DNA from: Chryseobacterium camelliae | GTDB taxonomy: Bacteria; Bacteroidota; Bacteroidia; Flavobacteriales; Weeksellaceae | Direction of reading: 5' to 3' | Length of the DNA stretch: 64,000 bases | NCBI RefSeq assembly: GCF_027920545.1 | Contig: NZ_CP115859.1 | Coordinates: forward strand, 1 to 64,000 | Shown: one piece after another, positions 27,142 to 34,235 of the stretch | Layout of the letters: each line of letters starts with the position of its first letter | Position numbering within the stretch: the stretch's first letter is position 1 | The notes under the pieces: model-generated | Seen by the model: only the letters and a program-made list of their open reading frames with translations | Told to the model about the DNA's origin: nothing | Database searches by the model: none | Program-made: the position numbers and the translations under genes

Positions 27142-27149
27142 TACATTTG
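27142..27149 (+). promoter_or_regulatory. Promoter of pheA, implying a leaderless mRNA
   Basis: TACATTTG ends 4 nt before the ATG at 27154, the same spacing seen at the AraC, helicase and PEP carboxylase genes. Confidence 0.65.
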
Positions 27150-27153
27150 TTGT

Positions 27154-27990
27154 ATGAAGATAGCATTTCTTGGTCCGCAGGCAAGTTTTACACAGTTGGC
27201 GGCTTCACAGATATTTCCGGAAGAAGAATTAATGCCGCAGTCCAGTATTTTGGATTGTTTTAATGCCGTAATGAATAATGAGGTTGATAAAGCCGTTGTA
27301 CCCCTCGAAAACTCGATAGAAGGAACGGTTTCAATGACGTTGGATTACCTGTACAATTTCGATGTTTTTATAGAAACGGAATTGGTAATGCCTATTGCTC
27401 ATCATTTGATGGTACATCCTGAAAATTCGGTGGTGCAGAAGATCATTTCTCATCCACAAGCATTAGCTCAAACCTATCATTTTAGACACGAAAATTATCC
27501 CGGGATTCTATCACAGGATTTTAATTCTACTGCCGCTTCTGCAAAATTGGTGTCTGAAAATCCAAATGAGAAGTGGGCAGCTGTAGCCAATCGTTCTGCT
27601 GCTAAATTGTATGGATTAAAGATTATTCATGAAAATATTCAGGATTTTGAGCAAAACCATACCAAGTTTGTGGTTATTTCTAAAAATAAAGAGAATCTAG
27701 ATCTTCAATTACAGAAGAGTTCAGAAAAAACGTCTCTTATCATTACGCTTCCTGAAGATCACGCAGGAGGGCTGCATCAGGTGCTTTCCGTGTTTGCATG
27801 GCGAAAAATGAATCTTTCAAAAATTGAAAGCCGTACCCTGAAAACAGGATTGGGAAACTATTTTTTTTTCATTAATGTGGCCAGTGAATGGCATCCTGTA
27901 TTATCCCAAAATGCAATTGATGAATTAATTGCTCTTAAAGCCAATGTAAAGTTTTTAGGGCATTATAATGAATATATTTTTGCGGAATAA
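27154..27990 (+). CDS. pheA: Prephenate dehydratase
   Basis: A 278-residue single-function enzyme turning prephenate into phenylpyruvate for phenylalanine synthesis. The catalytic domain starts with KIAFLGPQASFTQLAA and has VVPLENSIEGTV and the catalytic Thr in NHTKFVVIS. A C-terminal ACT domain carries the ESRTLKTGLGNYFFF motif, so feedback control by phenylalanine is expected. The start at 27154 fits the family; the in-frame ATG at 27127 lies within the guaA terminator. It is the last conserved gene before the accessory segment. Confidence 0.95.
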   Translation: MKIAFLGPQASFTQLAASQIFPEEELMPQSSILDCFNAVMNNEVDKAVVPLENSIEGTVSMTLDYLYNFDVFIETELVMPIAHHLMVHPENSVVQKIISHPQALAQTYHFRHENYPGILSQDFNSTAASAKLVSENPNEKWAAVANRSAAKLYGLKIIHENIQDFEQNHTKFVVISKNKENLDLQLQKSSEKTSLIITLPEDHAGGLHQVLSVFAWRKMNLSKIESRTLKTGLGNYFFFINVASEWHPVLSQNAIDELIALKANVKFLGHYNEYIFAE

Positions 27991-27995
27991 ACTCT

Positions 27996-28048
27996 AATAA
28001 ATTTAGATAATGATATATAATGTTGTACCAAAAATAAAACAACTTCAT
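27996..28048 (+). repeat. Left copy of a 53-bp inverted repeat bounding the accessory segment
   Basis: The block starts AATAAATTTAGATAATGATA and ends AAACAACTTCAT, just past the pheA stop. Its reverse complement is at 35524-35576 with a single mismatch (52 of 53). It contains GTTGT ... ACAAC, a short internal dyad. Confidence 0.9.
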
Positions 28049-28335
28049 AAAACATAATTTTCTAACTCATATTTTAAAACAAAATTCAGCAATTCTTTGC
28101 TGAATTTTTTTATGCTGAAAACTCAAAAACAGCCTTTTTAAGTGTTAAAATTTAAAACAGTCATGTAATTTATAATCTGTCTAAATAAAAATTTTACATG
28201 TTTAGTGAATTATTTAAAAATAAAGCAATGATAATAGCTTACAAGAAGCGAATCTATTTTAACTGTTTAACTTAACATTCTGCCTTCTGAGGCTCTTTCA
28301 GCTAGTTCCATTTAATCAATTAAAAAATTTCAATT
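28049..28335. other. Gene-free spacer at the left of the accessory segment
   Basis: This AT-rich stretch contains one terminator (AAATTCAGCAA / TTGCTGAATTT, 28082-28107) and no reading frame I would support. From 28110 to the next ATG I see nothing identifiable. Confidence 0.6.
28082..28107 (+). terminator. Terminator downstream of pheA
   Basis: AAATTCAGCAA and TTGCTGAATTT form an 11-bp (AATTCAGCAA core) stem with loop TTCT and a T-run, 90 nt past the pheA stop and beyond the 53-bp repeat. Confidence 0.85.
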
Positions 28336-28614
28336 ATGAACATTAAATGGAACAGCCAAAAGAAAATTACTTCCTTTTCTAATCAAGGAATAGTAATCGA
28401 AGAGTCTTCAAAAAATTTTGAATTTAGCTCCGCAAATGCTAATAACAATTCAAAAAAATTTTCACTGATTAACATTCTTTCCACTATTGAAATGTTGTCA
28501 TCACTCTTTCTATTAATTAAAGGAACCCATTTCTATCAAGTGTTATATGATAACATCTCAATGAATAAGGTTCTTTATGTTGTTAACACCGTATTTAATC
28601 CTTTGATTAATTAA
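28336..28614 (+). CDS. Unknown 92-residue protein, possibly truncated by an insertion sequence
   Basis: A 92-residue frame with polar N-terminal half (NSQKKITSFSNQGIVIEESS) and a hydrophobic C-terminal helix (about 48-65, ILSTIEMLSSLFLLIKGT). I do not recognise it. Its stop codon overlaps the first base of the left end of the adjoining IS1595 element, so the present C terminus may have been created by the insertion and the original gene could have been longer. Confidence 0.45.
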   Translation: MNIKWNSQKKITSFSNQGIVIEESSKNFEFSSANANNNSKKFSLINILSTIEMLSSLFLLIKGTHFYQVLYDNISMNKVLYVVNTVFNPLIN

Positions 28615-28634
28615 ACTACTTCAGTATTCTAAAA

Positions 28635-28701
28635 AGCTGACAATCATTCAGTAAAATATTTTTCAATAGTTCGAAAAAATGTTTTACTGAATTGTTCAGC
28701 C
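28635..28701. repeat. Long hairpin inside the insertion sequence
   Basis: The arms around TTCAGTAAAATATTTTTC and GAAAAAATGTTTTACTGAA extend on both sides to GCTGA and TCAGCC, giving about 28 bp of imperfect pairing with an 8-nt loop. Confidence 0.75.
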
Positions 28702-28738
28702 TCGTAAAATTTTAATAAATTTATAATATCAATAAAAA

Positions 28739-29698
28739 ATGATAACTTATTCCGAGAAATCAATAATCAAAAACACTGAATTCAATTCTCTAATAAAAAT
28801 GATCGAGGTTCTAGATACCGAACAAAAATGTAGAGAATATCTTGAAGAAGTACGTTGGAATGGAGAACCAGTTTGCCCACATTGCGGAAGTGCTAGAGAA
28901 AATCATTACAAACTAAAACAAGCAGGACGTTTCAATGGACTTTATAAATGTAAAGATTGCAGAGAAAGGTTTACAGTTAGAACAGGAACTATGTTTGAGG
29001 ATTCAAATATTAAATTCAAAAAATGGTTTCTTGCAATCTACATATTTTCATCCCACAAAAAAGGCATTAGTAGCCACCAATTAGCAAAAGATATTGCTGT
29101 AACACAAAAAACTGCTTGGTTCATGCTTTCAAGAATCAGAAATTCTTTTCAAGATGGTATGACTGGTAAATTTGATGGAGTTACACAAGTAGATGAAACT
29201 TTTGTAGGTGGTAAAAATCAAAAGAAATCAAAGAAAAATAGAACAGAGAAAACACAAGGAAGAAGTACGAAAACAAAAACAGTTGTATTTGGTCTTTTAA
29301 GCAATGGTATTGTAACTACAGAAATTGTTCCTAATACAAAAGGAAAAACCCTTATCAGCATTATTAAAGATTTTGTAAAAGAAGGTTCTATTGTAGTTAG
29401 TGATGGATGGAGAGGTTATTCAAAAGTACACAAAGACTACGAGCATAAAAGCATACCACATAACAAAGGTTTGTATGTGAAAGACAACTATCATACGAAT
29501 AGTATTGAAGGCTTTTGGAGTTTACTTAAAAGAGGTATTTTAGGTATCTATCACTCAGTTAGCCCTAAACATCTACAAAAATACTGTGACGAGTTTGCTT
29601 TTAGATATAACACTAAAAATCATACAGAAGGAGATAGGTTTAATCTTGCTTTACTTACAGCTACTGAACGATTGAAGTATGAGGATTTGATAGCTTAA
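28739..29698 (+). CDS. IS1595 family (ISXO2-like) transposase
   Basis: A 319-residue transposase. The N-terminal zinc ribbon has CPHCGSA and CKDCRERF; an HTH-like region follows (SSHQLAKDIAVTQKTAWFML); the catalytic DDE-type core has Asp in QVDETFVGGK, Asp in VVSDGWRGY and the NSIEG motif in HTNSIEGFWSLLKRG. The length and order are complete, with no frameshift, so it may be active. Its stop lies at the inner edge of the right terminal repeat. Confidence 0.95.
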   Translation: MITYSEKSIIKNTEFNSLIKMIEVLDTEQKCREYLEEVRWNGEPVCPHCGSARENHYKLKQAGRFNGLYKCKDCRERFTVRTGTMFEDSNIKFKKWFLAIYIFSSHKKGISSHQLAKDIAVTQKTAWFMLSRIRNSFQDGMTGKFDGVTQVDETFVGGKNQKKSKKNRTEKTQGRSTKTKTVVFGLLSNGIVTTEIVPNTKGKTLISIIKDFVKEGSIVVSDGWRGYSKVHKDYEHKSIPHNKGLYVKDNYHTNSIEGFWSLLKRGILGIYHSVSPKHLQKYCDEFAFRYNTKNHTEGDRFNLALLTATERLKYEDLIA

Positions 29699-29757
29699 GA
29701 TTGTTGACTTTCTAACCTATTGAAAGTAGTTATATTAAACAATTAAAATTAACTATT

Positions 29758-30270
29758 ATGTCTAATTTTTTATTGTTTTTTAAACGGTCTGTAGTATCAG
29801 CAAAGTATAGATTTATTACATATAAATTTCGTTTGTTAAAATTTTTGGGTAAATTTATTCTATATTTTAAACCAATGAGTTATACAGAAGAAGAAGCTAA
29901 AATAAAGATAGGAGAACATTTAATAAAGCATATTGATAGTTTTAATGATAAAGATTGTCATTATAAAATTATCGATAGCAGATATAAAGTGAAAAAAATC
30001 AATGCTCAATCTTGTAAATTGGAATACGAATTAGAATATGAATTATTGAATAAACAAAACATATTATTTTTAGCAATTTATGCATTCGATGGTGAAAAGC
30101 TAAATAAACCAGAATATCAAATACTTACATTATTTGATGAGTATAATCAAGCATTATTAGAAGCAACTCCAAAATTTATTAAATACCTATATAAAATTGA
30201 TGAAGAATTTATTTTAGAAGTATTTATAAATAAAGAACCGAATAAAGATTTTAGTAGTGATAATATGTAA
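29758..30270 (+). CDS. Unknown 170-residue protein
   Basis: Not recognised. The first 39 residues are basic and hydrophobic (FLLFFKRSVV, LLKFLGKFILYF), possibly a membrane anchor; from MSYTEEEAKIKIGEHL on (a possible second start at 29875) it is soluble, alpha/beta and acidic, with repeated ELEYELEYELL. Very AT-rich codons. It starts 27 nt beyond the right end of the IS, so part of its upstream region may have been displaced by the insertion. Confidence 0.6.
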   Translation: MSNFLLFFKRSVVSAKYRFITYKFRLLKFLGKFILYFKPMSYTEEEAKIKIGEHLIKHIDSFNDKDCHYKIIDSRYKVKKINAQSCKLEYELEYELLNKQNILFLAIYAFDGEKLNKPEYQILTLFDEYNQALLEATPKFIKYLYKIDEEFILEVFINKEPNKDFSSDNM

Positions 30271-30305
30271 AAACAGGAGTGATTTCTCACTCCTGCTAAC
30301 TATAA

Positions 30306-30746
30306 TTACTTAGTTACTATAGCACCAGTCATTTTAGCTTGTATTTCAAGCATTCTTTTCATTTGCTCAGGTGTTATTTGGTCTTCATCTTTTATTTTAT
30401 CCATACTTTCAGCATAGTCATTTGCTTTTTCCATGATTTCAGTATATTCTTTCATAACAGATGTATCACCCGCTTGAATTTTCTTAGCATAAGTAATATA
30501 TTTATCTACATATTCTTCATAATCATCAAGCATTTTATCTATGTTTTTTGGATCAGTTGATGAAGTTGCACCATTAGAACTCGTATCAGTAGCTAAAGAA
30601 GTATTCTCAACTGATTCTGGTGCTTCTAAAGATGAAACATCTTCTATTTTATCGGTGTTTTCAACTTTTTCAGATTTATTACAAGATTGAATTAAGAATG
30701 CACTTGTTGAAATAGCTAAGATGTAAAAATATTTTTTAGTTGTCAT
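30306..30746 (-). CDS. Lipoprotein with a DUF6591-like C-terminal domain
   Basis: A 146-residue predicted lipoprotein: signal sequence with lipobox FLIQSC (Cys22), a Ser/Thr/Glu-rich linker (about 25-68), then a helical domain from IDKMLDDYEEYVDKYITYAK to the end, containing DTSVMKEYTEIMEKANDYAE. This matches my memory of the DUF6591 family in Chryseobacterium and relatives; function unknown. It converges with the 170-residue gene. Confidence 0.75.
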   Translation of the reverse strand: MTTKKYFYILAISTSAFLIQSCNKSEKVENTDKIEDVSSLEAPESVENTSLATDTSSNGATSSTDPKNIDKMLDDYEEYVDKYITYAKKIQAGDTSVMKEYTEIMEKANDYAESMDKIKDEDQITPEQMKRMLEIQAKMTGAIVTK

Positions 30747-31176
30747 TTTTGTTGTATTTAATGAATTTTTAATTTGTTTGTTATTTTGAATAAATTACTG
30801 AAATTGCGTGCACAAGAAAAATCTGCACTTGATATATTATGGAGGAATATTGATTTGGAAAAGTAAGTTATGTAATAGTTGTTTTTGAGATGGTTTCATG
30901 GGTAGCTTCATTGCTTAATCCCACAAAAAAGCGTGGAACAATGCTTTTTACTTGTAAGTGAGGGAGTCGAAGCCCTAAGAACAAAGTAAAGTAAAGCAAA
31001 GCCCACGCATAACGTGAGCGTTTTACTTACACTTCCCTGTTCTTTTGAATTTTCGACTTTTCACTTACAGGACGAGTAGCAAACGCAATATATTTTCTAA
31101 ATATTAAATACTATTATCTATATATCATTTATTTTATAATACAAATATAATAAAAAGTATCGAGGCTGTAAAATGC
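30747..31176. other. Gene-free 430-nt spacer with a large palindrome
   Basis: No supported gene. A frame on the plus strand (LRAQEKSALDILWRN, ending about 30867) reads like the tail of a lost protein. The rest is dominated by the cruciform-like element at 30953-31069. Confidence 0.5.
30953..31069. repeat. 117-nt cruciform-like imperfect palindrome
   Basis: Nested complementary blocks fold the whole stretch on itself: TGTAAGTGA (30953) with TCACTTACA (31061), AGTCGAA (30965) with TTCGACT (31052), AAGAACA (30977) with TGTTCTT (31038), AAGTAAA with TTTACTT (31022) and CACG with CGTG at the tip. GCGTGG at 30931 can alternatively pair with CCACGC at 31003. It is noticeably richer in GC than its surroundings. 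Confidence 0.8.
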
Positions 31177-31201
31177 AAAACCCTCTATTTTAGAGGGTTT
31201 T
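31177..31201. terminator. Bidirectional terminator
   Basis: AAAACCCTCTA and TAGAGGGTTTT form a perfect 11-bp stem with loop TTT. It lies 26 nt past the stop of the minus-strand 98-residue gene. Confidence 0.85.
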
Positions 31202-31227
31202 GATATTATTTTTAATTTAATAATTAT

Positions 31228-31524
31228 TTATTGTTCGAAGTAATCACCTTCTTTCCATCCTTTTTCTTTTTCGTACCAATTCATTAAAGCCGTAATAAAT
31301 GAGAAATTTATAGCTAATCCTGTAGCTTGAATAAAATTTATTTCATTATTCTCATCCACATTAATAACATGAAGTCTTTTACTTATTGGCTTTCTTCCAT
31401 TAACAACAAAATAATGTGTTGTATTACCAATTTTACCAAAGCTACCTTCAATTATTTTGGGGCTTTTTTTAAGTTGTTCTAATACGAAATCAATACTAAC
31501 TGATGGGTGATATTCCTTATTCAT
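31228..31524 (-). CDS. Unknown 98-residue protein, second gene of a two-gene operon
   Basis: Not recognised. Soluble, alpha/beta, with YHPSVSIDFVLEQLKKSP at the N terminus, a central IGNTTHYFVVNGRKPISKRL and an aromatic, acidic end (NWYEKEKGWKEGDYFEQ). Its start is 5 nt after the stop of the 127-residue gene, so the two are co-transcribed and probably act together. A two-gene unit of small proteins in an accessory region suggests a toxin-antitoxin or immunity pair, but no motif supports this. Confidence 0.65.
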   Translation of the reverse strand: MNKEYHPSVSIDFVLEQLKKSPKIIEGSFGKIGNTTHYFVVNGRKPISKRLHVINVDENNEINFIQATGLAINFSFITALMNWYEKEKGWKEGDYFEQ

Positions 31525-31529
31525 AAAAA

Positions 31530-31913
31530 TTAAGCTAATTCTAAAATCATTGATTGAGTTTCACCTGTACTCATAATTTGCTCTATAACTGTATCTTTAC
31601 TTGTAATTACGTAAGACATAGAAATAGTATTTTCAGATGATTCATCACCAAATTCCCAACCTAATAAGCTTAATTCTGATTCTAATCCAGTTCCATGCTT
31701 TTCAGCACAAACACAAAAAGCTTTAATTGTATCATGAACTACTTCTTCTTGATTCATTTTATTAAATACAAAAGCTTTTAACCCAAATAAGGGAATATTT
31801 ACGGAAGTTGAACCATCCATTTCAGTTCTATCCCATGTTGGCATTAAAACAGAAACAGACCTTAATCCGCCTTCATGGCGACTAATCTCTACTGTAGCTT
31901 CTTTAATTTCCAT
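31530..31913 (-). CDS. Unknown 127-residue protein, first gene of a two-gene operon
   Basis: Not recognised. The protein begins MEIKEATVEISRHEGGL and has mixed strand/helix content with a segment VVHDTIKAFCVCAEKHGTGL. The start at 31913 is chosen over an in-frame ATG at 31982 because the extension (HWKNLFNIKRTK) is AT-driven and the chosen start leaves a leader after a promoter box at 32001-32008. It is translationally close to the 98-residue gene. Confidence 0.65.
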   Translation of the reverse strand: MEIKEATVEISRHEGGLRSVSVLMPTWDRTEMDGSTSVNIPLFGLKAFVFNKMNQEEVVHDTIKAFCVCAEKHGTGLESELSLLGWEFGDESSENTISMSYVITSKDTVIEQIMSTGETQSMILELA

Positions 31914-32000
31914 TTTAGTACGTTTTATGTTAAATAAGTTTTTCCAGTGATTGATATTTATTTTAAATTCAATATAAATCACTTAATAATTAATAATATA

Positions 32001-32008
32001 CAAATATA
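32001..32008 (-). promoter_or_regulatory. Promoter -7 box of the 127/98-residue operon
   Basis: On the minus strand the box reads TATATTTG, about 88 nt before the chosen start. Very AT-rich surroundings lower confidence. Confidence 0.4.
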
Positions 32009-32268
32009 TATTATTGTAACGACAAAACAAGTCGTGTTAAAAATAATTTGATTTATTATTCCAAATAATATTATACAAATATACAACCAAAGTATTAATA
32101 AAGCAAACTATTTGTAAATTAACACGTTATGAATATTAATTGTATTTCTTATCTCAACTTACTTGATTTATTAATATAACTTGTTTTCTTAGGCAAAAAT
32201 ATTATAAAAAACTTAAACATTATTATTTTTAGTCTTTCCTAATCTTTCTTTGCAATATCTGTTTGACC
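32009..32268. other. Gene-free AT-rich spacer
   Basis: I see no gene. One short hairpin, ACGACAAAACAAGTCGT (about 32018-32034), stands near the left end. The right end shares GTTTGACCTTA with the matching position downstream of the second small paralogue at 35246. Confidence 0.5.
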
Positions 32269-32409
32269 TTACAGAATATTTTCATTATTCTCATTAGTCT
32301 TTATATCATCAACTTGTTTTTCGTCAATTTGTTTTTCTGTATTTTCTTGAACAGTTGTAATAGCTGAATTTTCTAAACTTTCTGCTATAAATTCTTGTAA
32401 CGACTTCAT
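32269..32409 (-). CDS. Tiny protein starting MKSLQEFIAESL (paralogue 1)
   Basis: A 46-residue protein: an amphipathic N-terminal helix MKSLQEFIAESLENSAITT, then a polar acidic tail rich in Glu, Gln, Asn and Lys. A paralogue (MKSLKEFITENLDKL) is encoded at 35271-35402 on the same strand. Similarity extends outside the coding parts, both upstream (GAATTTAGAGTATATAT on the plus strand) and downstream (GTTTGACCTTA), which shows a duplicated gene rather than chance. Function unknown. A conserved leader-like N terminus with a variable tail recalls precursor peptides, but no modifying enzyme is nearby. Confidence 0.6.
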   Translation of the reverse strand: MKSLQEFIAESLENSAITTVQENTEKQIDEKQVDDIKTNENNENIL

Positions 32410-32690
32410 AATAATTGAATTTAGAGTATATATTCAACTTTAGGAACGAGTGGCTTTCTGAATCGAAAGTTACATATGAAAAGGGTGTCAATTGAATGTT
32501 ATAACAGCATCAAAAGCAAACTATTATTTAGCTTTATCTTCACTCTTTTTATCAGTATATGAATTAAGAGTTTCTGAAAAACTAAATACATTTATTTTCT
32601 ATTTTGGGACTGCAAAAGTGCGGTAATCTTTTTTAATATGCAATAGTTATAACATGATTGTAAGCCTTGTAAATCAGGTGTTTTTATTAT
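32410..32690. other. Spacer between the tiny gene and the 42-codon unit
   Basis: It holds the conserved upstream region of the tiny gene (32412-32475). Further on, the minus strand can read FSETLNSYTDKKSEDKAK (about 32526-32585) with no start codon, possibly the tail of a third degraded relative. Nothing else is identifiable. Confidence 0.45.
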
Positions 32691-32698
32691 TATCTTTG
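32691..32698 (+). promoter_or_regulatory. Promoter of the 42-codon unit
   Basis: TATCTTTG is a perfect -7 box; TTGT at 32667-32670 lies 20 nt upstream in the -33 position. It starts a unit with a roughly 110-nt leader. Confidence 0.7.
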
Positions 32699-32710
32699 CA
32701 TAGAACGAAA

Positions 32711-32783
32711 ACGAAGTTATTCTTCGTAGGCAGGAATGCTGGGTCTGTAATCAGAACGACTCAGGCGGCAACCTGAGTCGTTC
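32711..32783 (+). promoter_or_regulatory. Structured RNA leader of the 42-codon unit
   Basis: Two hairpins: ACGAAG-TTATT-CTTCGT (32711-32727) and a perfect 12-bp stem GAACGACTCAGG / CCTGAGTCGTTC with loop CGGCAA (32754-32783). The leader is GC-rich compared with the region. The stable stem 31 nt before the ATG suggests a regulatory leader or a small RNA that overlaps the frame. Confidence 0.7.
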
Positions 32784-32814
32784 GGTAATTGGTTTAATTC
32801 AAAAATCCGACAAA

Positions 32815-32943
32815 ATGGAGACTTTTGAAAAAAATGGTAAAACTTATAAAAAAGTTTTTACCAGATCAATTAAAAAGAATGGTAAAACTATCTACCATCC
32901 AAAAGGAGGTTTATTTGTTTTCTATGTAGAAGTAAAAAAATAA
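32815..32943 (+). CDS. Unknown 42-residue basic protein with its own promoter and terminator
   Basis: The frame reads METFEKNGKTYKKVFTRSI then KKNGKTIYHPKGG and ends LFVFYVEVKK. It has an internal near-repeat (KNGKTYKK and KNGKTIYHPK), is strongly basic and looks like a small beta-sheet protein. The transcription unit is complete: promoter at 32691, structured leader, frame, and terminator at 32958. I do not recognise it. It points away from the sce7725-like gene, which converges from the other side. Confidence 0.65.
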   Translation: METFEKNGKTYKKVFTRSIKKNGKTIYHPKGGLFVFYVEVKK

Positions 32944-32957
32944 ATTCCTTTTTTAGT

Positions 32958-32993
32958 AATACTCCTTGTTCGCGCAAGGAGTATTTTATTTTT
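32958..32993 (+). terminator. Terminator of the 42-codon unit
   Basis: AATACTCCTTG and CAAGGAGTATT form a perfect 11-bp stem with loop TTCGCG and the tail TTTTATTTTT. Confidence 0.92.
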
Positions 32994-33189
32994 AAAAGTT
33001 GTTGTACTAGTTGTACAACAATTGTTGAACAAATATATAACAAATTGTTATACCATCATGCAAAAAAATATGAGTTTATTTTATTGAAATTATTGATATG
33101 TATACTATATCAATATAATGTACCAAAATATATAGTTATCTTTATAAATAATCCTATCATTAAAATAATTGACTAAATTTTTAAAATCC
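32994..33189. other. Gene-free AT-rich spacer with a short hairpin
   Basis: TTGTTGTAC-TAGTT-GTACAACAA (32999-33021) is a perfect 9-bp hairpin right after the terminator. The remaining 165 nt hold several short palindromic words (GATATGTATACTATATC) but no gene. Confidence 0.5.
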
Positions 33190-33228
33190 AAAAAGAAAAC
33201 AGCATCATTTTAATGCTGTTTTCTTTTT
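33190..33228. terminator. Terminator of the sce7726-sce7725 operon
   Basis: AAAAAGAAAACAGCAT and ATGCTGTTTTCTTTTT form a 16-bp stem with a 7-nt loop. It lies 60 nt past the minus-strand sce7725-like stop and works in both directions. Confidence 0.85.
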
Positions 33229-33287
33229 TGAATGTTGTTTAATTATTGGTATAAACTAAATATTATTATCTAATATTTTATGATTCA

Positions 33288-34187
33288 TTATATGACGTTA
33301 ACAATTTGTTCAATATGATTTTTAATAGAATATTTCTTTGCTATTCCTAAGCCAGGATAATGTTTAGTATCAAAATTATTTCTGAATCCATCTATACCAG
33401 AAGTATTAAAAATTTTATTTTGATCAACAAATTTAATCAACTCTCCCACAGCATATAAATATTTTCGTCCAATATTTTTTTGACCATCTTTATCATCAGA
33501 TGCAAAATGATATATAAAAATATTTGGTTTTTTTATTACAGTTAGATGTAGTGCTACTGCAAAAGCAGCGAATCCTGTAGAGTCACCATCTCCTATGATT
33601 GTATAATCGCCAAATCCAGTAACACTATTTTTTTTATAATTATAGTACTTCGATAAAAAATCACTTTGTTTTGGATAATCAACATTTCTTTTTTGTTTAT
33701 TAAATCCGTCATTTATTAAAACGGTATTATTGTTAGAGGTTTCAACAATGTAATTTTCATCAACAGATTTTATATTGTAAAAATTATACTCAATATTGTT
33801 TAAGCCTTTGATGTAAGATGTATCAGTAAATTCAAACTGATGAATTAGTGATTTTTCAAAGTTTGGAAATGTATTTAAATATCTTTCGATTTGAACTTTT
33901 CTTGTAGACTCTTTAATTACATAGGCTATAGAATAATTTTCATATTCAGATAATGCATCATTAATAAAATTATCAACAACTTCTTTCATAGTTGGATAGT
34001 TCTTTTTACCGCAATTTAATACTAAGATAAATTTTATATTTTTTGCTGCTAATTTTGCTACATTCTTTTTGCAATTTTTTATATCTTTTGGAATAATTAC
34101 AGGAATGAATTTCTTATAGTATTTTAGATCAATTTCATTCAATGCATCAATATCAAATTGCTTAGCAATAATAAATGGAAAGTACAT
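33288..34187 (-). CDS. sce7725 family (beta-family) protein
   Basis: A 299-residue protein resembling the sce7725 family, related to the phage T4 beta-protein family. Seen: the N terminus MYFPFIIAKQFDIDALNEI, alternating strand-helix units (FILVLNCGKKN) suggestive of a TIM-barrel-like fold, INDGFNKQKRN near residue 160, and GFGDYTIIGDGDSTGFAAFA near 190 followed by a helix and IYHFASDD. sce7725 and sce7726 genes are known to occur side by side, as here. Biochemical role unknown; a partner for the nuclease-like neighbour is the natural inference. Confidence 0.8.
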   Translation of the reverse strand: MYFPFIIAKQFDIDALNEIDLKYYKKFIPVIIPKDIKNCKKNVAKLAAKNIKFILVLNCGKKNYPTMKEVVDNFINDALSEYENYSIAYVIKESTRKVQIERYLNTFPNFEKSLIHQFEFTDTSYIKGLNNIEYNFYNIKSVDENYIVETSNNNTVLINDGFNKQKRNVDYPKQSDFLSKYYNYKKNSVTGFGDYTIIGDGDSTGFAAFAVALHLTVIKKPNIFIYHFASDDKDGQKNIGRKYLYAVGELIKFVDQNKIFNTSGIDGFRNNFDTKHYPGLGIAKKYSIKNHIEQIVNVI

Positions 34188-34235
34188 ATTTTATTAAGTT
34201 ATTAGTTTTCAAACACTAATATATAAAAAATATGT

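Larger units (their letters stand above)
28614..29731 (+). mobile_element. IS1595-family insertion sequence (about 1.1 kb)
   Basis: The ends were found by reading: left AACTACTTCAGTATTC ... CTGACAATC (28614-28645) matches the reverse complement of 29699-29731 at 25 of 32 positions with one 1-nt gap. Between them lies one ISXO2-like transposase. An internal hairpin (28635-28664 with 28673-28701) sits between left end and gene. No exact target duplication is visible (flanks ATTAATTA and ATATTAAA), so the copy may be old or rearranged. Confidence 0.7.

Noticed and set aside
30339..30560. Plus-strand frame of 73 codons opposite the DUF6591-like lipoprotein
   Set aside because: It is Phe/Ile/His-rich, as expected from reading the antisense of Lys/Glu/Met codons, and the opposite strand has a clear lipoprotein signal.
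30953..31069. Retron non-coding RNA
   Set aside because: The nested inverted repeats recall msr-msd, but no reverse transcriptase is encoded anywhere in the window.
30931..31080. Integron attC site
   Set aside because: It is an imperfect palindrome of fitting size, but the conserved core boxes (GTTRRRY / RYYYAAC at the ends) are not present and there is no integron integrase.
32521..32590. A third copy of the tiny MKSL-type gene
   Set aside because: The minus strand gives FSETLNSYTDKKSEDKAK, similar in composition to the tails of the two paralogues, but there is no start codon and no N-terminal helix. At best a remnant.
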